A stretch of DNA of 12,555 bases from Candidatus Saccharimonadota bacterium (GCA_020428265.1 JAGQND010000017.1:1-12555); one strand, 5' to 3'. Counted from the stretch's first letter, positions 1-7,293 are shown. Numbers and translations: made by a program. Notes: a model not told the origin generated them from the sequence alone.

Positions 1-1207
1 TATACAGCGGTGTCTTGGTGTCTTGCTGAGCATAAAAACTACGAGCGCATATAAAGTATATAGAGCGAAATAGTATAGCTATAGCCAGCGACCCTAACAG
101 CCCAGCCATAAGAGTGTTACCGCCCGGCTTGATAAAGTTCACCAAGTAGCCACGCGTAATAAAAGTAATGACAGCCACCGGCATAGCGAGCCACACAATC
201 ACACGGATGATAGACTGCAGCTCACTCTTGAACAAATCCGTCCGCCCCTGGCCTAGACGCTCCGTCATTTTAGGAAACGCTGCCGTACTAATGGCCACAC
301 CTATGAGGTTTATCGGTGCCATATGTAGTACCGACGCTTGGTTGTATGCAGCTAGCGTACTACTAGCCATGCGCGACGCCAAGTTGGTCTCCACAATTCC
401 CACCATATAGTCCATACCTTGGTCTATAGAGCGTGGCGGTAGTAGTTTAAGCACTTGCCGGAATCCTTTGTTGCGCCAATATATTTTAAAACTATAGTCT
501 ATCCCTAGGCCCACCATACCAATAGTACTCACGAGTAACTGCAATACAGATCCAAATGCCACACCCAGCGCTACGCCCATTATGCCGCCCTCGAAAACCT
601 GCCAGCCAAATATATTGATACCATTTGTAAACCATACAATACCAGTAATAATACCGATGTTGTACAGAATCGGCGCCATGGCAAAAAACGTAAATCGCCC
701 AACCGCCTGCTGAATACTAGACAGCACAGTGGCTATAGCAAACAAGAACGGATTTACCGCTATAACACGCATCATACTGGCCGCCAATGCTACACCAGAC
801 TCACTTAGTCCTGGTGCTATTATGTATCGTATAAGTGGCTCGGCAAAAATAATTATAAGTACACTCGCCACCAGTGTAAGCAGTGCCATAAAGTTGAGCA
901 AGCTAGTACTTAACTCCCAAGCAGACTTTTTGTTACCAGTTGCCAAGCGTTGGTTGAATACTGGTATAAAACTCACGCTCAAAGCGCCCGAAACCAATAT
1001 GAAAAACATAAAATCAGGTACCGTAAATGCCGCTATATATGCGTCGTAGCCTGTAGGGTAGGTGTCGAAATACGTCGCGTTGAGTAGGCGCATACGAAAA
1101 AACCCAAATAGTAGAGATATAAGAGTAGACCCAGCAAGCAAACTAGCGGCTAGCTTTACAGATAACCGCCTATTTGCTCGTGCGACTGCGCTACGTACTC
1201 GACCCAT
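1..1207 (-). CDS. murJ: Lipid II flippase MurJ (MviN family), C-terminus cut by window edge
   Basis: Reading left from an ATG at 1207 gives about 402 residues with no stop before the edge. The protein is a multi-pass membrane protein of the MOP superfamily. Recognisable MurJ features are the early GSTLISLLFGFFRMRLL helix, the segment IAAFTVPDFMFFILVSGALS, the KLLPPRSIDQG stretch before helix 7, and ARSFYAQQDTKTPLY at the cut end, which matches the family's FYA.QDTKTP signature. In the family MurJ moves lipid II across the cytoplasmic membrane for peptidoglycan synthesis. The full protein is usually 500 residues or more, so the last helices are missing here. The start lies 5 nt after the ftsH stop, with a weak AGG-rich stretch before it, so it is probably read from the ftsH transcript. 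The identification is firm; the operon link is inferred. Confidence 0.95.
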   Translation of the reverse strand, partial: MGRVRSAVARANRRLSVKLAASLLAGSTLISLLFGFFRMRLLNATYFDTYPTGYDAYIAAFTVPDFMFFILVSGALSVSFIPVFNQRLATGNKKSAWELSTSLLNFMALLTLVASVLIIIFAEPLIRYIIAPGLSESGVALAASMMRVIAVNPFLFAIATVLSSIQQAVGRFTFFAMAPILYNIGIITGIVWFTNGINIFGWQVFEGGIMGVALGVAFGSVLQLLVSTIGMVGLGIDYSFKIYWRNKGFRQVLKLLPPRSIDQGMDYMVGIVETNLASRMASSTLAAYNQASVLHMAPINLIGVAISTAAFPKMTERLGQGRTDLFKSELQSIIRVIVWLAMPVAVITFITRGYLVNFIKPGGNTLMAGLLGSLAIAILFRSIYFICARSFYAQQDTKTPLY

Positions 1208-1212
1208 TTTAC

Positions 1213-3093
1213 CTATGCCTTAGCTGCGTGTAACTCGGCTTCCTTTGGTAGTTTAGTGTGTTTCAACACTTCTTCAACTTCATCTTCTTCTAGAGTTTCT
1301 TTTTCTAGTAGCTCTTTAGCTAGTTTGTGCAAACCATCCATGTTAGCCTTTAGTACTATTTCAGCACGCTTAGAAGCTTCTTTCATGAGCACTTCTACTT
1401 CGCCGTCAATTTCCTTAGCAGTATCGTCACTATATGGGCGCTCATGAGTGATTTTATCAAACACCATGCCACCATTATCTTCGTGGAATACTTGGTCGCG
1501 CAGCTTAGTACCCATACCCTGCTCTATCACCATATCGCGAGCAATTTCGGTTGCCTTGCGAAGGTCACTACCAGCACCAGTTGTTATGCCGTCATCACCG
1601 TAAATTATTTTCTCGGCTACACGGCCACCAAGTGCCCGCGCTAGTATGTCCTTAAACTCATACACGTTGGTATAGCTTTTGTCTTCGGGGGGCAAGAACC
1701 ATGTTACGCCACCAGTACCACCACGTGGGATTATAGTTACCTTATGCACAGGGTCGCTATCTGGAAGTACATGCCCTACTATGGCATGGCCAGCCTCGTG
1801 GTAAGCGGTAAGTTCTTTTTCTTTCTCGCTCATCACCTTCGCTTTGCGCTCAGGACCTATGGCCACCTTTTCAAATGCAGAAGTTATATCGGCATTAGTT
1901 ATCTTTTTGCGATTGTCACGCGCAGCTATTATGGCGGCTTCGTTAGCTATGTTTGCTAAGTCCGCACCGCTACTACCGGCAGTTTTAGCAGCTAGCTTAT
2001 CTAGGTCTACGCTACCGTCAGTTGGCTTGTTTTTGAAATGAACCTTTAGTATGGCTTCGCGGTCTTTACGCTCAGGTAGCATTATGTTTGTGCGTCGGTC
2101 AAATCGGCCCGGACGTAGCAAAGCTGGATCTAACACGTCAGCGCGGTTGGTTGCGGCTAGCACTATTACATTTGTACCCGTTTCAAAACCATCCATTTCA
2201 ACTAGTATCTGATTAAGAGTTTGTTCACGCTCGTCGTGACCACCACCCATACCACTACCACGGCGGCGACCCACGGCATCGATTTCGTCTATGAAGATTA
2301 TAGCCGGAGCATTCTTTTTGGCCTTAGCAAATAAGTCACGCACGCGGCTCGCACCCACACCTACAAACATTTCTACAAATTCCGAGCCACTTATAGATAG
2401 AAACGGCACATTCGCTTCGCCAGCCACGGCACGTGCCAGCATAGTTTTACCAGTACCAGGACTACCTACAAGTAGTACACCCTTAGGTATTTTAGCGCCA
2501 AGTTCTTGGTATTTCTTGGGGTGTTTTAGGAAATCAACCACTTCTTCTAAGTCTTGCTTGGCGTTGTCGTTGCCAGCTATGTCGTCGAATACAACCTTTT
2601 CTTTGTCCATGCCATATAGGCGTGCCTTAGACTTACCAAACCCAAGTGCTTGATTGTTCTGACCCTGTGCCTGACGCATCATAAACACAAAGAATCCAGC
2701 TATAAGCACGACTGGCACTATAATAATCGCCAAATTCCATAGTGTTTCACTAGTGGTAGATGGCGGAGTGTCATCTAGTGTGGACTTCGCATCGTTATTG
2801 AGTACGTTTTCGCGTAGTAGCGTAGCCACGCCACCCTGTACGTATGATTTTTGAGTCGGTTTATCTTCGCCCTTAGGTGTAATTTTTAGGTCGTTACCCG
2901 AACCCTCAATTTTCTTAATTTCACCCTTATTGGCCTTTTCGATAACCTGCGCCACCGGCACGTCCTTGAGTGGCTCGTGCGGCATAGCCACCGCGTAAGC
3001 CGTAAGAACTGCAAATATAATAATTGCCCAAAATAGGCTTATTCGTGTCCAGCTAGTTATCCGTTTTTTAGGAGGTAAATTTTTCGATGCCAT
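1213..3093 (-). CDS. ftsH: ATP-dependent zinc metalloprotease FtsH
   Basis: A 626-residue membrane-bound AAA+ protease that extracts and degrades membrane and unstable cytosolic proteins as a hexamer. Two transmembrane helices (about 18-37 and 119-139) flank a short extracytoplasmic domain. The AAA module has Walker A GSPGTGKT (210-217), pore motif MFVG (242-245), Walker B IIFIDE (265-270) and the second region of homology [18 protein letters not shown] with arginine fingers R327 and R330. The M41 peptidase has HEAGH (432-436) and the expected third zinc ligand D510 in the [16 protein letters not shown] helix. All catalytic residues are present and the length is typical. The C-terminal tail is charged and Ala/Lys/Glu rich. 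tilS lies 64 nt upstream and murJ 5 nt downstream. An AAGGAAA stretch sits about 15 nt before the ATG, which is rather far for a ribosome binding site. AT-rich -10-like sequence near 3140-3155 could give ftsH its own promoter. Confidence 0.98.
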   Translation of the reverse strand: MASKNLPPKKRITSWTRISLFWAIIIFAVLTAYAVAMPHEPLKDVPVAQVIEKANKGEIKKIEGSGNDLKITPKGEDKPTQKSYVQGGVATLLRENVLNNDAKSTLDDTPPSTTSETLWNLAIIIVPVVLIAGFFVFMMRQAQGQNNQALGFGKSKARLYGMDKEKVVFDDIAGNDNAKQDLEEVVDFLKHPKKYQELGAKIPKGVLLVGSPGTGKTMLARAVAGEANVPFLSISGSEFVEMFVGVGASRVRDLFAKAKKNAPAIIFIDEIDAVGRRRGSGMGGGHDEREQTLNQILVEMDGFETGTNVIVLAATNRADVLDPALLRPGRFDRRTNIMLPERKDREAILKVHFKNKPTDGSVDLDKLAAKTAGSSGADLANIANEAAIIAARDNRKKITNADITSAFEKVAIGPERKAKVMSEKEKELTAYHEAGHAIVGHVLPDSDPVHKVTIIPRGGTGGVTWFLPPEDKSYTNVYEFKDILARALGGRVAEKIIYGDDGITTGAGSDLRKATEIARDMVIEQGMGTKLRDQVFHEDNGGMVFDKITHERPYSDDTAKEIDGEVEVLMKEASKRAEIVLKANMDGLHKLAKELLEKETLEEDEVEEVLKHTKLPKEAELHAAKA

Positions 3094-3157
3094 ACTATCA
3101 GAATGTTTCCTTTCGCGCTCTCGTAAATTGGCGTAATATCTCTATATATAATATCAC

Positions 3158-4033
3158 CTATGAGTTAGCTTGGTCTACCTGATTTACAGTAAAAGTCTTC
3201 TTTTTCATAACTATATACACACCCGCCCCCACTTCGTACTTTTTGCCCGCAGGCAACGTCTTGACCGCCAGCAGTGCCTGAGCCAGCTGTGGACGCGTAA
3301 ACCTCTTGCTAGTAGTTTGCTCCAGATACACCCTTAGCACCTCCGTAGCCTCTTTTACGGGGCTCATGATAAAAAAGTGCCTGCTAGGAGCCTCAAAATC
3401 AACGTATTTTTGTGATTCTCCGTGCACTTGTCGCTTAATATCCATCTGTCGCATGTAAAAATCATAGAATTCCCGCTTAGTTTCATCGTCCATAGCCCTT
3501 AAGCGCTTGCGGTAACGGTTACGCAAGTACTTATCACTACTATTAGTACTATCTTCATGCCAGATTAAATCATGCCTCTTAGCGTAGTCGAGTATCTCCA
3601 CCTTGGTCATATGTAGTAGTGGGCGTTCCACATCCGGTGAGTCTAGCACCGCCAAGCCACGCCACCCTGTGCCACGCTCCAAATTCATAGCTATAGTCTC
3701 TATCACGTCATCTAGGTGATGGGCGGTAAGTATAGCCTTGGCGCCATGCTCTCGCATAACTTCGCGCAGGAATTTATAGCGTCGTTCGCGGGCATATTCT
3801 TCACTAACATTTTGACCAAGTTCTTCGCGTTTTTTTGAGTAGTCAAATTGACAAACTTTTGCAAGGTTCGAAACAAACGCTTCGTCCTCTGTTGAATCAC
3901 TCCTAATGCCATGGTCAAAATGTGCCACTACAAACTCAGAATTTGAGTAACTTTTTAACTCTTTTTTGGTGAGCATTTTGAGTAAAACTACCGAGTCTAC
4001 TCCACCGCTTACTGCCACTACATATTTAGTCAT
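3158..4033 (-). CDS. tilS: tRNA(Ile)-lysidine synthase TilS (short form)
   Basis: A 291-residue N-type PP-loop ATPase. TilS converts C34 of tRNA(Ile2) with anticodon CAU to lysidine, so that it reads AUA as isoleucine. The PP-loop SGGVDS is at residues 9-14. Further family signatures are AHHLDDVIETIAMNLERGTG followed by WRGL, RPLL..TKVEILDYAK, and WHEDSTNSSDKYLRNRYR. The protein is much shorter than the enterobacterial enzyme (over 400 residues) and has little after the N-terminal domain and a short C-terminal extension, so the tRNA-gripping C-terminal domain is reduced or absent, as in other short TilS proteins. It starts 17 nt after the polymerase stop. A -10-like TATACT 7 nt before the ATG suggests a separate leaderless transcript. 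ATA codons are common in this window, so the enzyme should be essential. Neighbourhood with ftsH is frequent in bacteria. Confidence 0.95.
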   Translation of the reverse strand: MTKYVVAVSGGVDSVVLLKMLTKKELKSYSNSEFVVAHFDHGIRSDSTEDEAFVSNLAKVCQFDYSKKREELGQNVSEEYARERRYKFLREVMREHGAKAILTAHHLDDVIETIAMNLERGTGWRGLAVLDSPDVERPLLHMTKVEILDYAKRHDLIWHEDSTNSSDKYLRNRYRKRLRAMDDETKREFYDFYMRQMDIKRQVHGESQKYVDFEAPSRHFFIMSPVKEATEVLRVYLEQTTSKRFTRPQLAQALLAVKTLPAGKKYEVGAGVYIVMKKKTFTVNQVDQANS

Positions 4034-4040
4034 TACTACC

Positions 4041-4046
4041 AGTATA
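4041..4046 (-). promoter_or_regulatory. Candidate -10 box of tilS (leaderless arrangement)
   Basis: On the minus strand TATACT lies 7 nt upstream of the tilS ATG, inside the 17-nt spacer after the polymerase gene. No Shine-Dalgarno sequence is visible, and transcription would begin at or near the start codon. No convincing -35 is seen at the right distance. Confidence 0.35.
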
Positions 4047-4050
4047 CAAT

Positions 4051-5310
4051 CTACAAATACCTAGTGCTACCAAAGGGTATCTTTGTTTTTATAATTCTAT
4101 TAGTCGGCAAGGTATTGGCTGCATGTATAGTGCGCTCACCATAACGATAATTTATTTCGTCTACCGCCCCTGTTATAGCCTTGCTCCGCACATACTCATC
4201 GGCAAACAAACTTAGCTGATTGTCTTCGCCATCACTCAGCAAATACACGTGCACATTTATATCCCGTATATCCGGTGGAGCACTCATAAATAGCCGCTTA
4301 GCCAGAGTGTATATAGTATCGTTGCTAAAAAACGGCACCTGCGACACAAACTGCGCATGCCAGTAGTTGCGCCGCTTATCTCCCGTCATACCAAAAGTCC
4401 GCGTACCCACGTATACGCCACGCGCACTCATACCTTGCGCCCGCAAGCGCTCGCCCACCGATTCGCACAGGTTATGTAGTCGCTGCAGTATTTCGTCAAA
4501 ACTCATGGTAAATCCGTCTAGCACAAACTGGCGCCCTATTCTTTTAGTTTGCGTCTCCACGTCATCTACCTCCCAACCGCGCAGTCGCTGGTGCCACAAG
4601 TCGCCGTTGACACTCATAAACACCATTTTATGCAGCACCTCGGCCGGTGTATCCAAAAACTGTAGCGGATTCATAATCCCCACGCTCTCCAGCCTTTCGC
4701 GGTTCCGCTCAGCTATACCCGTCAGGTCGGTAAGTTTCATACCGGCATACACCTTACGCAAATTATCAGCCGTTATCACGTCTAGTCCGTCGGGCTTATG
4801 CAGCCCGGCCGCGGTTTTGGCCAGAAACCTATTAGTCGCTATCCCTACATTGCAACGCATAGCCCCACCCACCTCAGCCTTCAGTCGCGCCTTCACCTCC
4901 AGTCCCACCTGCTCCAGGGTGCGACCCGATAGCAAGTGGCCAGGTGCTTGCTTAAAATCTATCACCCCTTCATCGATACTTTTCATAGACACACTCGCCG
5001 AATAACTATTCATAATATCCAACAACTTATGGTACACATAGCGGTATTTTGGCGGGTCGGTCTCGGTCACCACCAGGCCGCGACACAGCCGCTTAGCATC
5101 ACTTATACGCATACCAGTTTTCACTCCATGAGTCTTAGCCTCATAGCTAGCAGTTATCACCATAGCATCACCAGCCAGCCGATTTACCACCGCCAGCGGT
5201 CGCCCCCGCAACCTTACCCTAGCTTGCTGTTCCACAGTAGCAAAACAACTATTTAGGTCTATGTGCATCACCATCGGCTCAGCGTCATTTATACTTTCAC
5301 GCAAATTCAC
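4051..5310 (-). CDS. Y-family translesion DNA polymerase (DinB/UmuC type)
   Basis: A 419-residue Y-family polymerase for bypass of damaged template bases. The palm begins with HIDLNSCFATVE, where D18 is the first metal ligand and F23 aligns with the steric gate that excludes ribonucleotides. The second catalytic motif is SIDEG (111-115; D113 and E114). The GIATNRFLAKTAAGLHKPDG stretch and the GIAERNRERLESVGI helix-hairpin-helix region follow in the usual order, then a little-finger domain. Near residue 365, DNQLSLFAD contains QLSLF, the consensus sliding-clamp binding peptide. The tail INYRYGERTIHAA resembles the end of UmuC-type enzymes. It starts with GTG, and that GTG overlaps the TGA stop of the 87-residue gene before it (shared bases 5307-5310), indicating translational coupling. 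It could be called DinB or UmuC; I leave the symbol empty. The family call is firm. Confidence 0.93.
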   Translation of the reverse strand: MNLRESINDAEPMVMHIDLNSCFATVEQQARVRLRGRPLAVVNRLAGDAMVITASYEAKTHGVKTGMRISDAKRLCRGLVVTETDPPKYRYVYHKLLDIMNSYSASVSMKSIDEGVIDFKQAPGHLLSGRTLEQVGLEVKARLKAEVGGAMRCNVGIATNRFLAKTAAGLHKPDGLDVITADNLRKVYAGMKLTDLTGIAERNRERLESVGIMNPLQFLDTPAEVLHKMVFMSVNGDLWHQRLRGWEVDDVETQTKRIGRQFVLDGFTMSFDEILQRLHNLCESVGERLRAQGMSARGVYVGTRTFGMTGDKRRNYWHAQFVSQVPFFSNDTIYTLAKRLFMSAPPDIRDINVHVYLLSDGEDNQLSLFADEYVRSKAITGAVDEINYRYGERTIHAANTLPTNRIIKTKIPFGSTRYL

Positions 5311-5570
5311 AGCCTATCTCCCATACGCGTCAGCTGCCAAGTTAAGTGCTCGCTATCAAATTCTATTCTGTAATCTGCCGCACCGTCCGTCACATCAAAC
5401 ACATGTATAGTGCGCTTACCCTGTACAGTCGGGTGCCGTAGGCCTATCTCGCTCACCACCACCTCGCGTCCATTTGGCCGTCGAAACTTTACTGGCTCAC
5501 ACGGGTTTAACCCCACGCCAAATCGCGCTATTACATCTATTCTTTCGTTCAAGGTAGTTTCATCAAACAT
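5307..5570 (-). CDS. Small protein coupled to the Y-family polymerase (unknown function)
   Basis: 87 residues, starting at the ATG at 5570 (MFDETTLNERIDVIARFG). The reading frame stays open further upstream, but that extension would run through a region with promoter-like sequence and has no ribosome binding site, so I reject it. GGAG lies about 11 nt before the chosen ATG. The N-terminus looks helical; residues 26-85 look like a small beta-rich domain (PVKFRRPNGREVVVSEIGLR, TIHVFDVTDGAADYRIEFD). I do not recognise a family. The stop overlaps the polymerase start by four bases, so the two products are probably made together. By position and size it is comparable with the YolD-like partners of UvrX-type polymerases in Firmicutes, but that is an analogy from context, not sequence similarity I can see. 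Confidence 0.75.
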   Translation of the reverse strand: MFDETTLNERIDVIARFGVGLNPCEPVKFRRPNGREVVVSEIGLRHPTVQGKRTIHVFDVTDGAADYRIEFDSEHLTWQLTRMGDRL

Positions 5571-5586
5571 CGTTAGTAGTCTCCAA

Positions 5587-5624
5587 ATTATATTTAGAAA
5601 ACGATTTGAATTGTTCGCCCGTTC
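5587..5624 (-). promoter_or_regulatory. Candidate promoter and GTTC-repeat operator of the polymerase operon
   Basis: On the minus strand TATAAT (5587-5592) lies 16 nt before the ATG of the 87-residue gene. Just upstream, the plus strand reads GTTCGCCCGTTC (5613-5624), two GTTC half-sites four bases apart. GCCCGTT occurs at 5617-5623 and again at 5630-5636, a 13-nt period. Such repeats around a -35 region suggest a repressor site, perhaps damage-responsive. It does not match the LexA consensus I know from Firmicutes or alpha-proteobacteria. Confidence 0.35.
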
Positions 5625-5706
5625 CGTGTGCCCGTTTCTAGCACTGGACCGAAGACGATATTTGATGAAATCTAGCCGGAGGGACGCCTGGCAGCGAGTG
5701 CCGGTG

Positions 5707-5723
5707 TGTATCGCGGAGATACA
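5707..5723. repeat. Inverted repeat upstream of the 55-residue gene
   Basis: TGTATC and GATACA form perfect 6-nt arms around a 5-nt centre (GCGGA). It lies just upstream of the -10 box at 5736-5741, roughly where a -35 element or an operator would sit. It could be a repressor or activator site. Confidence 0.35.
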
Positions 5724-5735
5724 TATAGTATAGCG

Positions 5736-5741
5736 TATAAT
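5736..5741 (+). promoter_or_regulatory. -10 box of the 55-residue gene (leaderless arrangement)
   Basis: A perfect TATAAT ends 6 nt before the ATG at 5748, and no Shine-Dalgarno sequence lies between. Transcription should start at or next to the start codon. No clear -35 hexamer is seen 17 nt upstream; the inverted repeat at 5707-5723 occupies that place. Confidence 0.5.
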
Positions 5742-5747
5742 AGGGCC

Positions 5748-5915
5748 ATGAGAAACCAGCACGCGGAAATACCCGAGCACCTACAAGAGCGCTGGGCCGA
5801 AGTTACCGAAGAGCTACAGCAGGCCAGCCAAGAGCTTAATATTGCCAACGAGCGTTACCGCGCCGCCGTGCTTGCGCGCATAGCCATAGTTGCCGAGCTA
5901 AACGGCGAGATTTGA
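5748..5915 (+). CDS. Small helical (coiled-coil-like) protein, unknown
   Basis: 55 residues beginning MRNQHAEIPEHLQERW. The rest is almost continuous helix-forming sequence rich in Glu, Gln and Ala (EELQQASQELNIANERYRAA), probably a coiled coil or helical hairpin. The frame stays open further upstream to 5706, but the TATAAT six bases before the ATG at 5748 favours the shorter form with a leaderless message. It has no cysteines, signal peptide or membrane segment. I do not recognise a family. It is divergent from the polymerase operon and is followed 69 nt later by the LysM-like gene on the same strand, which has its own strong ribosome binding site. Cotranscription is possible. Confidence 0.6.
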   Translation: MRNQHAEIPEHLQERWAEVTEELQQASQELNIANERYRAAVLARIAIVAELNGEI

Positions 5916-5984
5916 CCATAAGCGCAGTTGTGATAAACTGGAAATACTTAACAGTAATAAATGGTGGGCAGGAGGGTTTTGCAT

Positions 5985-6458
5985 ATGCAATTCGTAGATA
6001 AATACCGCTGGCCAATCATCGCTGGCATCATAGTAGTATTACTCGGTGTAACACTTTACCTAGGGGGTAACAAAGACACCGACAAAGCCGACAGCAACAA
6101 AGAATCGTCGCAAACAGCCGAGCAAAAGCAAGCTGAAGAACAAAAAGCTAAAGAAGAAGCCGCTAAAACTGGCGAAACAACCGTAACTGCAGCCGAGGGT
6201 GACTCTTACACTGTACTTTCTCGCCACGCTGTAGCACAGTATGCCAAAGACGCTGGCGTAACAGTAACCCCAGCTCAAGCTGTAGCTGCCGAGACATTCC
6301 TAACTCAAGATGCAAACGCGCCAGAGCTTGAGGTAGGCCAAAAAGTTACCGTAAACAAAGCCGATGTGGCGAATGCCGTCAAAAAAGCCCAAGCGCTAAG
6401 TGCCGACGAGCAAGCTGCCTGGGAAGTTTACGTACCATACGTCGACTTTAACGCTTAA
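5985..6458 (+). CDS. Single-pass membrane protein with a LysM-like external domain
   Basis: 157 residues from the ATG at 5985. AGGAGG at 5970-5975, nine bases upstream, decides this start over the in-frame ATG at 5961. The order is: short cytoplasmic tail MQFVDKYRW, one transmembrane helix (about 9-27), a highly charged Lys/Glu/Gln linker (30-62), then a globular domain of about 90 residues. That domain has the pattern TVTAAEGDSYTVLSRHAV ... PAQAVAAETFLT ... LEVGQKVTVN, which recalls LysM repeats (VxxGDSxxxIA ... N ... LxxGQxLxV) with extra helical insertions. LysM domains bind peptidoglycan or chitin. The likely role is a cell-wall-facing protein anchored in the cytoplasmic membrane, but the LysM assignment is by pattern only. 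It converges on the YunG-like gene with three bases between the stops. Confidence 0.8.
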   Translation: MQFVDKYRWPIIAGIIVVLLGVTLYLGGNKDTDKADSNKESSQTAEQKQAEEQKAKEEAAKTGETTVTAAEGDSYTVLSRHAVAQYAKDAGVTVTPAQAVAAETFLTQDANAPELEVGQKVTVNKADVANAVKKAQALSADEQAAWEVYVPYVDFNA

Positions 6459-6469
6459 ATATTAAGCGT
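6451..6469. repeat. Palindrome spanning two convergent stop codons
   Basis: ACGCTTAA and TTAAGCGT form perfect 8-nt arms around ATA. Each arm carries the last codon (Ala) and the TAA stop of one of the two convergent genes. It could form a short hairpin at the 3' end of both messages, but there is no T-tract, so it is not a typical intrinsic terminator. Confidence 0.6.
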
Positions 6470-6845
6470 CTGCAAGTGCAAGCACCACGCGAGATAGTAG
6501 TAGTTCATACCTCTTGCGTGTGCTTTCGCTCTGCATCACGTACTCACGCACGTCGCTGTCCACTGGGGCTGGCTCAAACACTTGGTCGTCGGGATATTGA
6601 CCCCTGCTTACATCTAGTACTTTGCTACCCATTAGCACGTTGCGGTAGTGTGTTTCGCGCTTGCCATCACGTATCGTTGCCAATCTTTCCAGCTGTCCGC
6701 CCAGCATATCCTGCGCCACAAGCGAGCTTGGTACACATTGCCCAAGCGCCGGATTCTCATCGTTCCACTCATCTGGGCTTGCCGAAGTTTCACTACTCCA
6801 GCCAGCCTGTATAGCTGTCACAACTCGCTCGACACTGTGTTTCAT
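6462..6845 (-). CDS. YunG-family protein
   Basis: 127 residues. It carries the signatures I associate with the Bacillus YunG family: WSSETS (16-21), PDEWNDENPALGQC (24-37), SSLVAQDMLGG, THYRNVLMGSKVLDVSRGQYP (65-85) and STRKRYELLLSRV near the end. The molecular function of this family is unknown to me. C37, H66 and D78 are in motifs that look conserved, and their order recalls the Cys-His-Asp triads of papain or transglutaminase-like folds; this is speculation. The length is normal for the family. The ATG at 6845 follows a TATAAT by six bases, with no Shine-Dalgarno, so the message is probably leaderless and monocistronic. It converges on the LysM-like gene. Confidence 0.8.
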   Translation of the reverse strand: MKHSVERVVTAIQAGWSSETSASPDEWNDENPALGQCVPSSLVAQDMLGGQLERLATIRDGKRETHYRNVLMGSKVLDVSRGQYPDDQVFEPAPVDSDVREYVMQSESTRKRYELLLSRVVLALADA

Positions 6846-6851
6846 ATGCTA

Positions 6852-6857
6852 ATTATA
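6852..6857 (-). promoter_or_regulatory. -10 box of the YunG-like gene (leaderless arrangement)
   Basis: A perfect TATAAT on the minus strand, exactly 6 nt before the ATG at 6845, with no ribosome binding site between. No recognisable -35. Confidence 0.5.
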
Positions 6858-6910
6858 CCCCATATGCGAGACAAGGCTATCGCCCTGCAGGCTCCTTCGT
6901 TCGTTTGCAT

Positions 6911-6943
6911 AGAAAAACGGCCACACAAGGTGACCATTTTTCT
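6911..6943 (-). terminator. Intrinsic terminator after the tRNA gene
   Basis: On the minus strand a stem of about 14 pairs (three G-T wobbles) with a 5-nt loop CTTGT starts one base after the encoded CCA end of the tRNA. The 3' arm ends GTTTTTCT and the 5' arm starts AGAAAAA, so it could also work for plus-strand transcripts. Confidence 0.8.
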
Positions 6944-6944
6944 A

Positions 6945-7021
6945 TGGTAGCACTGACAAGGATTGAACTTGTGACCTTAGGCTTATGAGTCCTACGCTCT
7001 AACCAACTGAGCTACAGTGCC
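6945..7021 (-). tRNA. tRNA with anticodon CAU (elongator Met, or Ile2)
   Basis: A full 77-nt cloverleaf including the encoded CCA. Acceptor GGCACTG pairs with CAGTGCT; the first pair is G-U. The D arm is GCTC/GAGC with loop AGTTGGTTA. Anticodon arm TAGGA-CTCATAA-GCCTA has CAT in the loop and an A-G mismatch at 31-39. The variable loop is AGGTC and the T arm ACAAG-TTCAATC-CTTGT, with discriminator A. It lacks the initiator's three G-C pairs and the 1-72 mismatch, so it is not the initiator tRNA. The CTCATAA loop is shared by elongator Met and by the Ile2 tRNA that TilS modifies, and I cannot decide between them with certainty. TACAAT about 15 nt upstream may be its -10 box. The terminator follows directly. 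Confidence 0.95.
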
Positions 7022-7085
7022 GCAAATGCAAAGACCATTGTAACAGATAGCTCAGGGTTTTTCTAGACCTTGGTGCGCGCGAATA

Positions 7086-7235
7086 TTATAACTCGACGCC
7101 AGATAGCCGCTGCTCACGACTAGCAACAAACGATTGCAACTCACTAGAGCTACGTGGTCGGTTCCATGTCGCTAAACTGAGAGAGCGAAATGCCTCTTCA
7201 AATTCAGCACTTTTATTAGAAATAATTTTAGTCAT
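7086..7235 (-). CDS. Small unknown protein (49 residues)
   Basis: An open frame from the ATG at 7235 to TAA at 7086, beginning MTKIISNKSAEFEEAFRSLS and ending SREQRLSGVEL. AGAAGG lies nine bases before the ATG. A good extended -10 promoter lies about 60 nt upstream (7294-7322), leaving an A-rich leader of about 50 nt. The protein is hydrophilic, probably helical, with a basic WNRPRSSS stretch in the middle. It has no membrane segment or cysteine, and I recognise no family. The tRNA gene lies 64 nt downstream on the same strand and might share the transcript. The promoter, ribosome binding site and position support a real gene; the protein alone would not. Confidence 0.6.
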   Translation of the reverse strand: MTKIISNKSAEFEEAFRSLSLATWNRPRSSSELQSFVASREQRLSGVEL

Positions 7236-7293
7236 TGTGGTGGACCTTCTTTCTTTTGATTTGTTTTTTTGTTTTTATGAATGGCTTACTCTT

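Noticed and set aside
1256..2653. Several long plus-strand frames opposite ftsH
   Set aside because: They are antisense shadows of a well-conserved gene, with no start signals and low-complexity products.
4367..5005. 212-residue plus-strand frame opposite the polymerase gene
   Set aside because: It is a Ser/Arg-rich shadow of the Y-family polymerase, with no ribosome binding site.
5613..5624. LexA box
   Set aside because: GTTC-N4-GTTC does not fit the alpha-proteobacterial (N7) or Gram-positive palindromic consensus, so it is listed only as an unnamed repeat.
5571..5780. N-terminal extension of the 87-residue polymerase partner
   Set aside because: The extra 70 residues look unlike the rest, overlap the divergent promoter region, and lack a ribosome binding site.
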